From Streptosporangium violaceochromogenes (GTDB lineage: Bacteria; Actinomycetota; Actinomycetes; Streptosporangiales; Streptosporangiaceae), in the NCBI RefSeq assembly GCF_014654615.1, contig NZ_BNBB01000016.1:62001-126000 (forward strand): a stretch of DNA of 64,000 bases, written 5' to 3'. The notes beneath the pieces were generated by a model. That model saw only the letters and a program-made list of their open reading frames with translations, ran no database searches and was not told where the DNA came from. Position numbers and translations under genes: made by a program. Each line of letters starts with the position of its first letter. Position 1 is the first letter of the stretch. Positions 33,885 to 42,478 of the stretch are shown here, in pieces.

Positions 33885-36263
33885 GTGATCCGCGAGGTGC
33901 TCGCCACCGCGCTGCGCAGGCGGGGGAAGAGGGCGGTGGACGACGGCAACCTCCCGCTGGCCTACACCTGCCTGCGGCGCGCGGACCTGGCCGATCCGCA
34001 CAGCGACGAGACGCTTTTCCTGCTCGCCTTCGTCTGCACCATGGCCGGACGCTACGAGCAGGCGATCCGGTACGCCGACCGCCGGGTGGCCGCCGCCCGC
34101 GTCGCGGGCGACCATCTCATGTGGTCCGGCGGGCTCGCGCAGCGCGGCGAGGTGTACATGGTCGCCGGCCGTCACCTGCGGGCGGCCGAGGAACTGCGCC
34201 GGGCGCTGGCCGTCCTCGACCGTGACGGGCCGCGGCGCAACGACCAGCGCTGGGCGATCCTGAGCGACCTCGGTTCGGCGCTCGCCGTGGCCGGGCACTT
34301 CGGCGACGCGTTCGCCGCGCAGTACGAGGCGTACACCCTGGCCGTCCACCTCGGCGAGGAGTGGTCGGCGGCCCTCGCCGCCGGGCAGCTCTCCCTGATC
34401 AGCGGCTCTCTCGGGCAGCCGGAGCGGGCCCTGGAATGGGCCGAGGCGTCCGGCGGGCACCTGGGGGCCGCCACGGACCGCAACCTCATGGCCGAGGCGG
34501 AGATCTACGGCAACCGGGCGCTGGCCCTCTCCTTCGCCGGGCGGCCGGACGAGGCGCGGCAGGCGGCGGACAGGGCGCTCGGCCTGGGCTCGGGCGTCCC
34601 GCTGCTCCGGCGTCAGACGCTGGTCGTCGCCGCCGAGGTGGCGCGCAGGGCGGGGCGGTACGACGACGCCGCAGCCTTCGCCGAGACGCTCCTGGCGGAG
34701 GCCGGGAGCGACGCGCGGCACAGGGCACTCGGCCTGGACACCCGGGCGATCGTGCGCCTGCGGCAGTCGCGCGTCGCCGCCGCGGTTCCCGACCTGCGCG
34801 AGAGCCTGGCGCTGAAGCGCGGCGTGGGGGACAAGCGGGGTGAGGCCGTCGCGCTGATGAACCTGGTCCGCGCCCACCTGGACCTGGGGGAACCCGAGGC
34901 GGCCGGGGAGTACGCCGGTGACGGCGAGCGGCTCTGGAAGGGCCTGCTGTCGCGTGCCCCCGACGAGGCGGGCCTGTCCGGCCTGTACCAACAGATCGCC
35001 CCCGCCGTGTTCCAGGCCGCGCAGGAGGTGCGTCTGGCCGCCGGCGACGTCGCGGGCGCCCTGGCCGAGGCCGAGCGGGGCCGCGCGGGCCCGCTGAGCG
35101 CGCTCCTGCGCGCCGCGCGCCCCGGCAGGGCGGTCGTTCCGGGCGAACCCCCCGGCCTCGACCGGATCCGCGCGCTGGCCGGACGGCTGAACGCCACCCT
35201 GATCGTCTACGTTCCGCACTTCGACGTCGCGGTCGAGGCGACCCGGTCCTACGACCGTGAGCTGCGCGAGGTGCACATGTGGGGGGTGACGGCCGGCGGG
35301 GCCGTCGACCACCACGTCGTCGCGCGCTCCTCCCTCCTGGAGGGGGCCCTGGCCGCCGCCGGTGGCGGGTGGGGGCGGCAGGGCCTTGCCGAGGGCCTTC
35401 CCGACCTCGGCCCGCTCCTTGTCCACCCGCTGGCCGGGACGCTCCCGGCCGATCCGTCGGGCCACGTCGTCGTGCTGCCGCTGCGCTTCCTGTGGGGCCT
35501 GCCGTTCGCCGCCTACTCGCTGCCGGACGGGGAGTCGCTCATCGAGCGCTGCTCGGTGAGCTACGCCCCGTCGATCCACGCCCTGGAACTCCTCGCGGCC
35601 GACGGGTGGGACCCCTCGTGGCGGCCGGGGTCGGCGCTGGCCGTCGGCGGGCCCCGGGGCGCCCTGCTTCCCCGGGTGGACGGAACCTTCCGGCGCGCGC
35701 CCCGGCTGGAGGGGTCCGCCCGCGGCGCCGAGGAGGTGGCGCGGATCTACGGCGTTACCCCGATGCTGGACGACAGGTGCACGGTCGCGGAGGTACGGGC
35801 GCGGCTGTGGGATCCGGACGTGATCCACATCGCCGCGCACGCCTCCCTGGACGCGCCGCTGCGGCTGGACCGTCCTTCGGGGGCGATCGCCCTGACGCCG
35901 GCCGAGGGCGACCACGGGCAGCTCTCCGCCGACCTGATCGAGTCGATGCCGGTCGGCGCCCGGCTCGTCGTGCTCGCCACCTGCTCCTCGGGGCTGGGCA
36001 TGCTCACCAACGAGGGGGTGCGCGGGCTGGTCAGGGCCTTTCTCATCGCTGGGGCCTCCGGGGTGCTGGCCACCCTGTGGGAGGTTCCCGACCACCCGGC
36101 CAGGGAGATGACGACGTGGTTCCACGAGCATCTCGTACGGCACGGCGACCCCGCCGCCGCGCTCCGGCACGCGATGCTCAAGGGGCGCGAGTGGTACCCC
36201 GACCCCAGGATCTGGGCGGCCTTCGCGCTCTACGGCCTGCCCCGGCCCATCCGGGCCCCCTGA
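33885..36263 (+). CDS. TPR-CHAT caspase-like protease
   Basis: A 792-residue protein. Residues ~10-400 are helical TPR-type repeats (for example [40 protein letters not shown]). The C-terminal CHAT (caspase HetF-associated with TPRs) protease begins near residue 440. Its catalytic dyad is visible: H652 in VIHIAAHASLD and C700 in LVVLATCSSGLG, followed by AFLIAGASGVLATLWEVPD. No signal peptide or membrane segment is present. CHAT proteases act in conflict and cell-death systems, for example TPR-CHAT with type III-E CRISPR effectors. It starts at GTG 33885, 129 bp after the small helical protein, with no clear Shine-Dalgarno. Confidence 0.88.
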   Translation: MIREVLATALRRRGKRAVDDGNLPLAYTCLRRADLADPHSDETLFLLAFVCTMAGRYEQAIRYADRRVAAARVAGDHLMWSGGLAQRGEVYMVAGRHLRAAEELRRALAVLDRDGPRRNDQRWAILSDLGSALAVAGHFGDAFAAQYEAYTLAVHLGEEWSAALAAGQLSLISGSLGQPERALEWAEASGGHLGAATDRNLMAEAEIYGNRALALSFAGRPDEARQAADRALGLGSGVPLLRRQTLVVAAEVARRAGRYDDAAAFAETLLAEAGSDARHRALGLDTRAIVRLRQSRVAAAVPDLRESLALKRGVGDKRGEAVALMNLVRAHLDLGEPEAAGEYAGDGERLWKGLLSRAPDEAGLSGLYQQIAPAVFQAAQEVRLAAGDVAGALAEAERGRAGPLSALLRAARPGRAVVPGEPPGLDRIRALAGRLNATLIVYVPHFDVAVEATRSYDRELREVHMWGVTAGGAVDHHVVARSSLLEGALAAAGGGWGRQGLAEGLPDLGPLLVHPLAGTLPADPSGHVVVLPLRFLWGLPFAAYSLPDGESLIERCSVSYAPSIHALELLAADGWDPSWRPGSALAVGGPRGALLPRVDGTFRRAPRLEGSARGAEEVARIYGVTPMLDDRCTVAEVRARLWDPDVIHIAAHASLDAPLRLDRPSGAIALTPAEGDHGQLSADLIESMPVGARLVVLATCSSGLGMLTNEGVRGLVRAFLIAGASGVLATLWEVPDHPAREMTTWFHEHLVRHGDPAAALRHAMLKGREWYPDPRIWAAFALYGLPRPIRAP

Positions 36264-36281
36264 CCGGCCGGTGAGGGCGGG

Positions 36282-36303
36282 CGCCGGGGGCGCGCCCCCG
36301 GCG
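36282..36303. terminator. Perfect 22-bp palindrome between convergent genes
   Basis: CGCCGGGGGCG is followed at once by its exact complement. It lies 18 bp after the CHAT stop and abuts the stop of the convergent gene, so it probably terminates both. Confidence 0.75.
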
Positions 36304-36990
36304 TCACGGGCCGCACACCTCGGTGGCCAGGACGCTCTGCCAGGACCGGGTGCCGCCCGCCGCGCCGCCCGTTCCTCCGCCCGCCGCGCCCCCCGTTCCG
36401 ACGTCCGTCCCGCCGCCCGTTCCGCCGTTCGCCGTGGGGTCCGTCCCTCCGCCCGCCGCGCCGCCCGCCGGGGCGGTCATCCAGAGCGACGCGTAGGCGG
36501 TCCTCCGCCCGCCGCGCCCCACGCGGAGCGGGATCGGCCAGTCCCCCCGGGGGACGGCCTTGCAGCCGGCGATCTCGTACTCCAGGTCGAACCCGCGGGT
36601 CTGGCCCGGCTGGAGTGTGCGGGGGGCGCGCAGGCGGGAGGAGACGAGCCTCAGCCCCGGCCCGCTCCGGCCGATCCCGAAGATCGTCACCGGCCTGTCG
36701 TTGAGGTTGCGCACGTTCACCCCGACGGTGAACCGCCCGTAGACCCTGCCCCCGTCGTAGACGGCCTGGCTTGAGTTCTCCTCCGACGTGAGCTCGAAGC
36801 GCAAGGGGGAGACCGGGCCGAGCCGCGCTCCGGGCCCGGGGCGGAAGGCGGCGGCCGAGCCCGCCCGCGCCTTCCACGGATCGGCGCGCGGCCGCCAGGC
36901 GTCCTTCCTGGCGGAGGAGCGGGACGCCGCGAGCAGCCCGCACGCCAGCACGATCCCCAGGGTGACGGTGAGCCCCCGGTTGACAGTCAT
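36304..36990 (-). CDS. Secreted hypothetical protein with Gly/Thr-rich tail
   Basis: A 228-residue exported protein. An N-terminal signal or anchor (LTVTLGIVLACGLLAAS) is followed by a beta-rich domain with VGVNVRNLNDRPVTIFGIG, then LQPGQTRGFDLEYEIAGC. The pattern suggests an Ig-like or DUF4352-type fold. After residue ~185 comes a Gly/Thr/Asp/Ala-rich low-complexity run with GGAAGGGT-type repeats, ending in SWQSVLATEVCGP with a late Cys. A start at 37002 is possible. It converges on the CHAT gene and shares no operon with it. Confidence 0.68.
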   Translation of the reverse strand: MTVNRGLTVTLGIVLACGLLAASRSSARKDAWRPRADPWKARAGSAAAFRPGPGARLGPVSPLRFELTSEENSSQAVYDGGRVYGRFTVGVNVRNLNDRPVTIFGIGRSGPGLRLVSSRLRAPRTLQPGQTRGFDLEYEIAGCKAVPRGDWPIPLRVGRGGRRTAYASLWMTAPAGGAAGGGTDPTANGGTGGGTDVGTGGAAGGGTGGAAGGTRSWQSVLATEVCGP

Positions 36991-37259
36991 ACCGGGGGTC
37001 ATTCACTGGATGGGCCACAAGGCAAACTCATAGCGTGATCATGCCGATCTAAATGTTGCCGCGGGGCGTCGGATCCGGTGCCGAGCCCCGGGAGCGGGGC
37101 CGGGGCCAAGTCATACCAACCAGGTGTTTTCCCCCGCACGCCGGGCGCCTTGTGCCGGGAGCGGGGGGACCAAGACGGCGGATCCGCCGCGTGTGAGCCG
37201 CTCTTCGTCGCATACTGAACCGCTACGTAAGCGTTGAGTGACCGACGAGGGGCACGGCG

Positions 37260-39257
37260 GTGACGGGGACGATCCTTCAGCGAGTTCGCGCGGGGCGGGC
37301 CCGCGAGACCACGGGGGAAGGCGGAGGAGGCGGGTGGGCGGACGAGGACGACACCGCGCGGGAGGGGCCGGGCCGGCCGGACATCGACGTCAGCGTCGTC
37401 GTCCCCGTCCACAACTGCCGCCCCTACCTCGACAGGTGCCTGACCTCCCTGCTGATCCAGCGGGTCGGCAAGGAGATCGTCGTCGTGGACGACGGCTCCA
37501 CCGACGGCAGCGCCGAGCTGCTGGCTCTGTACGCCTCCCACCACCGGGGCGTCATCCGGGTCATCCGGCAGGAGCACTCGGGCGGGGCGGGGCATCCCCG
37601 TAACGTGGGGCTGGCCCACGCCCGGGGCAGATACGTGTTCTTCTGCGACGCCGACGACTATCTCGGCCCCGAGGCGCTGGCGCGGATGCTCGCGATGGCC
37701 GACCGCAACGGCTCGGACATGGTCCTCGGGAAGATCGTGGGGCACGACCGCAGGGCGCCGGCGTCGATGTTCCGCCGTAGCGCCGAGCGGGTGGACCTCG
37801 GTGCGAGCGCGGTCTACAACAGCCTGAGCTGCTTCAAGCTGTTCCGCAGGGAGATGCTGGAGCGTCACGCCGTCCGCTTCGACGAGACGCTGCTGGTGGG
37901 GGAGGACGTCTTCTTCACCACCCACGCCTACTGCCACGCCGAGGTGATCTCGGTGGTCGCCGACTACGACTGCTATCACCTGGTCGCCCGGTCCGACGGC
38001 AGCAGCATCATGCAGCGGCCGGGCAGCCGCGACCCGGTCGCCTGGCTACGGATGATCAAGCGGCCGATCGAGTTGATGGTCGGTCACATCCGGCCCGGCG
38101 CGCTCCGTGACCACCTGCTGCGGCGCCACTTCCGGATGGACGCCTTCGGCAACCTCGGACGCCCCTTCCTGGAGGCGGGGGAGGTCCAGCGCAAGGAGAT
38201 CGTCGCCGAGGTGGCCGACATGTGCGACCGGTGGCTGACCGACGGCGTCCGCGAGCGGCTCGGCCCCATCGACCGGGGGAGGCTGGCCGCGCTCCAGGAC
38301 ATCGACCGGCTGGTACGGCTCGCCCACATCGAGTCGGCGGTGATCCGCAGGGAGCTGACCGGGCTGCGCTGGGGGCACGACGGCCGTCTGGTCGTCTCCG
38401 GCAGGGCCGCGCTGAACGTTCTGGAGCGGGGTGACCACCCCGAGCTCGTCCTGGGCGGTCTGGTCCTGATCCTGAAACCGAGGCCCGGCGCCGCCGGGCG
38501 GCACCCGGGGGCCGGCGGGCGGGACGAGCGCGCGGAGCGGGGCGGCGACGCCGGGCGGCCCGGGGAGGTCGTGGTCCCGCTCACCGGCGACGGCGCGGGC
38601 TTCACCGGGCAGGTGGACGTCGCCGGGCTCCCCTCGGGGGTCTGGGACGTCTACCTCAGCGTCGAGTGCGAGGGTGTCACCCGCCTCGCGCGGCTCGGCG
38701 CCGACCGCGACGGGCGGGTCGCCCAGCCGGCGTCCCGGCTGATCGGCGGCGTCGTGGCCCTGCCGTACTTCACCCGGCCGCACGGCAACCTCAGCCTCGA
38801 CGTGGGAGGGCACGTGGTGAGCGTGCCGGGCGGCGCGCGGCTGACGCGGGCCCGCTGGGCGGCCGGGCACCGGCTGACGCTCGACGGCGAGGTCAGCGTG
38901 GGCACGGCCCAGCCCGGGGAGCGGGCCGTACGGCACCTGGTGTGGCGGGAGCGGTCGTCGGGGCGGGAGCTGCGCGAGCCGGTCGAGGCGGGGGCCGGCG
39001 GGGCCTTCGCCGCCCGGCAGGCGCTGGGCCGGTTGGGGCCCGGCACCTGGGACGCGTACCTGGAGCTGAGCCTCGGCGGGCCGCCCGCGCGCTTCCGGAT
39101 CGAAGCCGCGGCCGAGACGATCGCGCCCCCGCGCGCCTGGTGGCGGGGGCTGGTACGGCGGAGCGTGAGGCCGTACGCCACCGCGGGGAAGGGGCGGCTC
39201 AGCGTGGTGGTCAAGACCTCCACCCTCAGGTCTCTCGCCCGGCGGATGCTCCGTTAG
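37260..39257 (+). CDS. Family 2 glycosyltransferase with C-terminal beta domains
   Basis: A 665-residue protein. The GT2 domain spans ~40-280: VSVVVPVHNC, EIVVVDDGSTDGS, the DAD of FFCDADDYLG (the metal-binding DxD) and LLVGEDVFFTTHAYC. Residues ~290-350 are helical. The last 300 residues hold at least two beta-sandwich-like units built around GVWDVYLSVECEG and GTWDAYLELSLGG. Such C-terminal modules occur in TarS/TarP-like teichoic-acid or capsule glycosyltransferases. GTG 37260 is the start; no signal or membrane segment is seen. Sugar and acceptor are unknown. Confidence 0.85.
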   Translation: MTGTILQRVRAGRARETTGEGGGGGWADEDDTAREGPGRPDIDVSVVVPVHNCRPYLDRCLTSLLIQRVGKEIVVVDDGSTDGSAELLALYASHHRGVIRVIRQEHSGGAGHPRNVGLAHARGRYVFFCDADDYLGPEALARMLAMADRNGSDMVLGKIVGHDRRAPASMFRRSAERVDLGASAVYNSLSCFKLFRREMLERHAVRFDETLLVGEDVFFTTHAYCHAEVISVVADYDCYHLVARSDGSSIMQRPGSRDPVAWLRMIKRPIELMVGHIRPGALRDHLLRRHFRMDAFGNLGRPFLEAGEVQRKEIVAEVADMCDRWLTDGVRERLGPIDRGRLAALQDIDRLVRLAHIESAVIRRELTGLRWGHDGRLVVSGRAALNVLERGDHPELVLGGLVLILKPRPGAAGRHPGAGGRDERAERGGDAGRPGEVVVPLTGDGAGFTGQVDVAGLPSGVWDVYLSVECEGVTRLARLGADRDGRVAQPASRLIGGVVALPYFTRPHGNLSLDVGGHVVSVPGGARLTRARWAAGHRLTLDGEVSVGTAQPGERAVRHLVWRERSSGRELREPVEAGAGGAFAARQALGRLGPGTWDAYLELSLGGPPARFRIEAAAETIAPPRAWWRGLVRRSVRPYATAGKGRLSVVVKTSTLRSLARRMLR

Positions 39258-39266
39258 TGCCACTAT

Positions 39267-39280
39267 CTTGCAACTACAAG
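39267..39280. promoter_or_regulatory. Possible Nur/metal-regulator site upstream of cbiM
   Basis: CTTGCAACTACAAG has CTTG/CAAG symmetry and a TTGCAA half-site as in Nur boxes (tTGCaa-N5-ttGCAA). It lies 46 bp before the cbiM GTG. The second half-site is poor, so this is tentative. No cobalamin riboswitch could be recognised. Confidence 0.3.
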
Positions 39281-39325
39281 TACATAGCCTAAAGTAGGAG
39301 CGAATCCGCACTTCGGAGGCTTGTC

Positions 39326-40366
39326 GTGCACGTACCCGATGGCTTTTTCAACGTCGCCGTATCGATTTCGGCCGGAGCCGTCGCGGCGGCCGGCGTCGCG
39401 GTCTGCCTGCGCGGTGCCCGCCGGGAGCTCGACGACCGCACCGCGCCGATGGCGGGCCTGGTGGCCGCCTTCGTCTTCGCCGTTCAGATGCTCAACTTCC
39501 CGGTGGCGGCGGGCACCAGCGGGCACCTCCTGGGCGGAACGCTCGCCGCGATCCTCGTCGGCCCCTACACGGCCGTGCTGTGCATGGCCGTGGTCCTCCT
39601 CGTGCAGGGCTTCTTCTTCGCCGACGGCGGCCTGACCGCGCTGGGGGTGAACATCACGCTGATGGGCCTGGTCGCCGTCGCGGTCGGCTGGACGGTCTTC
39701 CGCCTGATCGCCCGGAGCGCGCGCGGCAGGGGAGCCGTCGTGGCGGCCTCGTTCGTCGCGGCCCTGGTCTCGGTGCCCGCCGCGGCCCTGGCGTTCACCC
39801 TGCTGTTCTGGATCGGGGGCACCGCGCCCATCGAGGTCGGCACGGTGGCCGCCGCCATGGGCGGGGTGCACGTGCTGATCGGCGTCGGCGAGGGCCTGAT
39901 CACCGCCGTCACCGTCAGCACCGTCCTGGCCGTCCGGCCCGACCTGGTGTACGGCGCGCGCGGCCTGGCCTCCCCGCTGGTCCTGCGCGACGCCGACGGC
40001 GACACCGCGGTCCCCCACCGGTCCCCGGAGGCTCCGGAGCCCCGGCGCCTGGGGTGGTTCCTGCCGGCCGGCATCGTGGTCGCGTCGCTGCTGGCCGGGG
40101 TGGTCAGCTTCTTCGCCTCCTCCTCCCCCGACGGCCTGGAGCGGGTCGCCGAGGACAAGGGCTTCATCAAGCGGGCCGTCGACCACGCCCTGTCCGGGCA
40201 GCCGCTCGCCGACTACGGCGAGGTGGGCGGCATCCCCGTCGGCCTGGCCGGCCTGATCGGTGTGACGGTGACGCTCGCGGTCGGCGTCACGCTGTTCCTC
40301 CTGGTGCGCCGCCGGACGAGGAGCGGGCACGAGAGCTCGAACAAGGTCGACGGGGTCTCCGCGTAG
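39326..40366 (+). CDS. cbiM: CbiM-CbiN fusion, nickel/cobalt ECF transporter S component
   Basis: A 346-residue membrane protein. It begins MHVPDG, whose His2 takes part in metal binding in CbiM/NikM, and has six hydrophobic helices through residue ~215, with FPVAAGTSGHLLGGTLAAIL and GVNITLMGLV conserved. A C-terminal CbiN/PDGLE part follows (SSPDGLERVAEDKGF, then a last helix). So the M and N subunits are fused. Start GTG 39326 has CGGAGG upstream. With CbiQ and CbiO it forms a Ni2+ or Co2+ importer; which metal cannot be told. Confidence 0.92.
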   Translation: MHVPDGFFNVAVSISAGAVAAAGVAVCLRGARRELDDRTAPMAGLVAAFVFAVQMLNFPVAAGTSGHLLGGTLAAILVGPYTAVLCMAVVLLVQGFFFADGGLTALGVNITLMGLVAVAVGWTVFRLIARSARGRGAVVAASFVAALVSVPAAALAFTLLFWIGGTAPIEVGTVAAAMGGVHVLIGVGEGLITAVTVSTVLAVRPDLVYGARGLASPLVLRDADGDTAVPHRSPEAPEPRRLGWFLPAGIVVASLLAGVVSFFASSSPDGLERVAEDKGFIKRAVDHALSGQPLADYGEVGGIPVGLAGLIGVTVTLAVGVTLFLLVRRRTRSGHESSNKVDGVSA

Positions 40367-41134
40367 ATGGGCGCGGGGCACCACCACCGGATCTACCTCG
40401 CGGGCGACACGGTCGTCCACCGGCTGCCGCCCCAGTGCAAGCTGGTGGCGGTGGCGGCCTTCGCGCTGGTGGTGGTGGCCACCCCCCGCGCGTGGGTGGG
40501 GGCCTTCGGCCTGTACGCGCTGCTGCTGGCCGTCACGGCGCGGGTCGCCCGGGTGCCGTTCGCCTTCGTGCTGCGCCGGATGGTGATCGAGATCCCGTTC
40601 GTGGTGTTCGCGGTGGCGCTGCCGTTCATCGGGTTCGGCGAGAGGGTGTCCTTCCTGGGGACGGCCCTCAGCGTCGAGGGGCTGTGGGCGGCCTGGAACA
40701 TTCTGGCCAAGGCCTCCCTCGGCGTGATCGCGAGCGTGCTGCTCGCGGCCACCACCGAGCCCCGCGCCATGCTGCTCGGCGCCCAGCGGCTCCGGCTGCC
40801 CTCCCTGCTGGTGCAGATCATGATGTTCATGCTCCGCTACATGGACGTGATCGTCGACGAGATGCGCCGGATGCGGGTCGCCAGGGAGTCGCGGGGGTTC
40901 GTGGCCAGGGACATACGGCACGTCCCGGTGATCGCCCGGTCGGCCGGCGCGCTGTTCATCCGCTCCTACGAGCGGGGCGAACGGGTGCACCTGGCGATGC
41001 TCAGCCGGGGCTACACGGGCGTGATGCCGGTCATCGGGGAGCTGACGGCCTCCTTCCGGCAGTGGCTCGTCGCCGGTATGTTGCCCGGTGCGGCGCTGTT
41101 GGCGCTGCTCGGCACCTGGGGGCTGACATCGTGA
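40367..41134 (+). CDS. cbiQ: ECF transporter transmembrane protein CbiQ
   Basis: A 255-residue T component with about five hydrophobic segments and the coupling-helix signatures ARESRGF near residue 170 and MLSRGYTG near 225 (A-R-G type motifs contacting the ATPase). The ATG immediately follows the cbiM stop. The energy-coupling module is completed by CbiO. Confidence 0.93.
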   Translation: MGAGHHHRIYLAGDTVVHRLPPQCKLVAVAAFALVVVATPRAWVGAFGLYALLLAVTARVARVPFAFVLRRMVIEIPFVVFAVALPFIGFGERVSFLGTALSVEGLWAAWNILAKASLGVIASVLLAATTEPRAMLLGAQRLRLPSLLVQIMMFMLRYMDVIVDEMRRMRVARESRGFVARDIRHVPVIARSAGALFIRSYERGERVHLAMLSRGYTGVMPVIGELTASFRQWLVAGMLPGAALLALLGTWGLTS

Positions 41135-41862
41135 CACCTTCGCTTGAGGTGAGCCGCCTGGCGTACGCCTATCCGGACGGCACGCAGGCGCTGTTCGGCG
41201 TGAACCTCGTGATCGGGCGCGGTGAGCGGGTGGCGCTGCTCGGGCCGAACGGCGCGGGCAAGACCACACTGGTGATGCACCTCAACGGCATCCTGACCCC
41301 CGGGCACGGCACGGTGACCGTGGCCGGTCTGCCGGTGGCGAAGGACTCGCTCAGGGAGATCCGCCGGAGGGTCGGGCTCGTCTTCCAGGACCCCGACGAC
41401 CAGCTGTTCATGCCCACCGTCCGGGAGGACGTGGCCTTCGGCCCGGCCAATCTCGGGATCGGCGGTGAGGAGCTGGAGCGCCGGGTGAAGGACGCGCTGG
41501 AGCGCGTGGGCATGCTGGAGGTGATCGACCGGCCGCCGCACCACCTGTCGTTCGGTCAGCGGCGGCGGGTGGCGGTGGCGACCGTGCTGGCCATGAGCCC
41601 GGAGATCCTGGTGCTGGACGAGCCCTCGTCCAACCTCGACCCGGCCTCGCGCCGGGAGCTGGCCGAGATCCTGCGGAGCCTCGACGTGACCGTGCTGATG
41701 GTCACCCACGACCTTCCGTACGCGATGGAGCTGTGCGACCGCGCGCTCGTCCTCTCCGGCGGGGTGATCGCCGCCGACGGGCCGACCCGCGAGATCCTCT
41801 CCGACGCCGCGCTGCTCGCCGCCCACCGGCTGGAGCTGCCGTACGGCTTCGCGCCCCCCTGA
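41131..41862 (+). CDS. cbiO: ECF transporter ATPase CbiO
   Basis: A 243-residue ABC ATPase. Walker A is GPNGAGKTT, the Q loop is VFQDPDDQLF (typical of ECF ATPases), the signature is LSFGQRRRVAVA, Walker B is ILVLDEPSSNLDP, and the switch His is in VTHDLPYAME. GTG 41131 overlaps the cbiQ stop by four bases (GTGA). It ends the operon before a strong terminator. Confidence 0.94.
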   Translation: MTPSLEVSRLAYAYPDGTQALFGVNLVIGRGERVALLGPNGAGKTTLVMHLNGILTPGHGTVTVAGLPVAKDSLREIRRRVGLVFQDPDDQLFMPTVREDVAFGPANLGIGGEELERRVKDALERVGMLEVIDRPPHHLSFGQRRRVAVATVLAMSPEILVLDEPSSNLDPASRRELAEILRSLDVTVLMVTHDLPYAMELCDRALVLSGGVIAADGPTREILSDAALLAAHRLELPYGFAPP

Positions 41863-41864
41863 CC

Positions 41865-41898
41865 CGGGCGGGCCGCCCCGGCCCCGGGGCGGGGCCCG
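41865..41898 (+). terminator. GC-rich terminator after cbiO
   Basis: CGGGCGGGCCGCCCCG and CGGGGCGGGGCCCG can form a long, slightly imperfect stem directly after the cbiO stop, followed by AAAGGGGG. Confidence 0.6.
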
Positions 41899-42092
41899 AA
41901 AGGGGGACGGACACGATGGGGTGACACTCCGGGGCATGGGTTTATGTCCCCTAATATTCGTGCTATTTATGATTTTTTCGGCACAAACGGATAGCGGGCG
42001 GTTGTGACGTGTGAGTGATCGGAGAGTCGCATGACCTCGCGTACGGTGATGGCGAAGTAAAGTTGGGTCTGCCTCTTGGGCGAGGAGGACTG

Positions 42093-42431
42093 ATGAAGCT
42101 GCGGCTGGCGCGCCGTACCGTCGGCGACGCCGTGGTGGTGGCCGTCGAGGGTGAACTCGACCTGTTCACCGCCCCCTTTCTGCGCGACGAGGTCCGCAAC
42201 GCCATCAAACTCGACGGCTCCCGGTTGGTCCTGGACCTGACCGCCCTGTCGTTCATGGACTCCAGCGGGCTGTCCGTGCTGATCGAGGCGTGGCGGCTGG
42301 CCACCGGAGAGGGCGGTGGGGTCAGCCTCGCCGCACCCCAGGCTCCGGTGGCCCGCATCCTGCGTACCACCGGGCTCGACCGGCGGATAAAGGTCTATCC
42401 GGATGTCCGCAGCGCCGTCGGCGGGATTTAG
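42093..42431 (+). CDS. STAS-domain anti-anti-sigma factor
   Basis: A 112-residue SpoIIAA/RsbV/BldG-like protein. The phosphorylatable site is LSFMDSSGLSVL (D56-S57-S58-G59). Family members bind an anti-sigma kinase when unphosphorylated, releasing a sigma factor. ATG 42093 has CGAGGAGG 7 bp upstream; an in-frame extension to 42015 is not conserved. A nine-codon frame with its own ribosome site (42031-42060) precedes it. The partner kinase is not adjacent. The SpoIIE-type protein at 50.8 kb carries a kinase-like and phosphatase domain and could act on it. Confidence 0.88.
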   Translation: MKLRLARRTVGDAVVVAVEGELDLFTAPFLRDEVRNAIKLDGSRLVLDLTALSFMDSSGLSVLIEAWRLATGEGGGVSLAAPQAPVARILRTTGLDRRIKVYPDVRSAVGGI

Positions 42432-42478
42432 CCCACCCCTCATAGAACTTCGTTCGGTCCTCGCGTTAAAGTCCGCTC

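Noticed and set aside
33255-36170. A 971-codon open frame on the minus strand across the CHAT gene
   Set aside because: It mirrors a high-GC coding sequence; the plus-strand frame has clear TPR and CHAT motifs, and the antisense translation has none.
39258-39325. Cobalamin or other riboswitch upstream of cbiM
   Set aside because: The leader is only about 60 bp and lacks the conserved cobalamin box and a suitable hairpin set.
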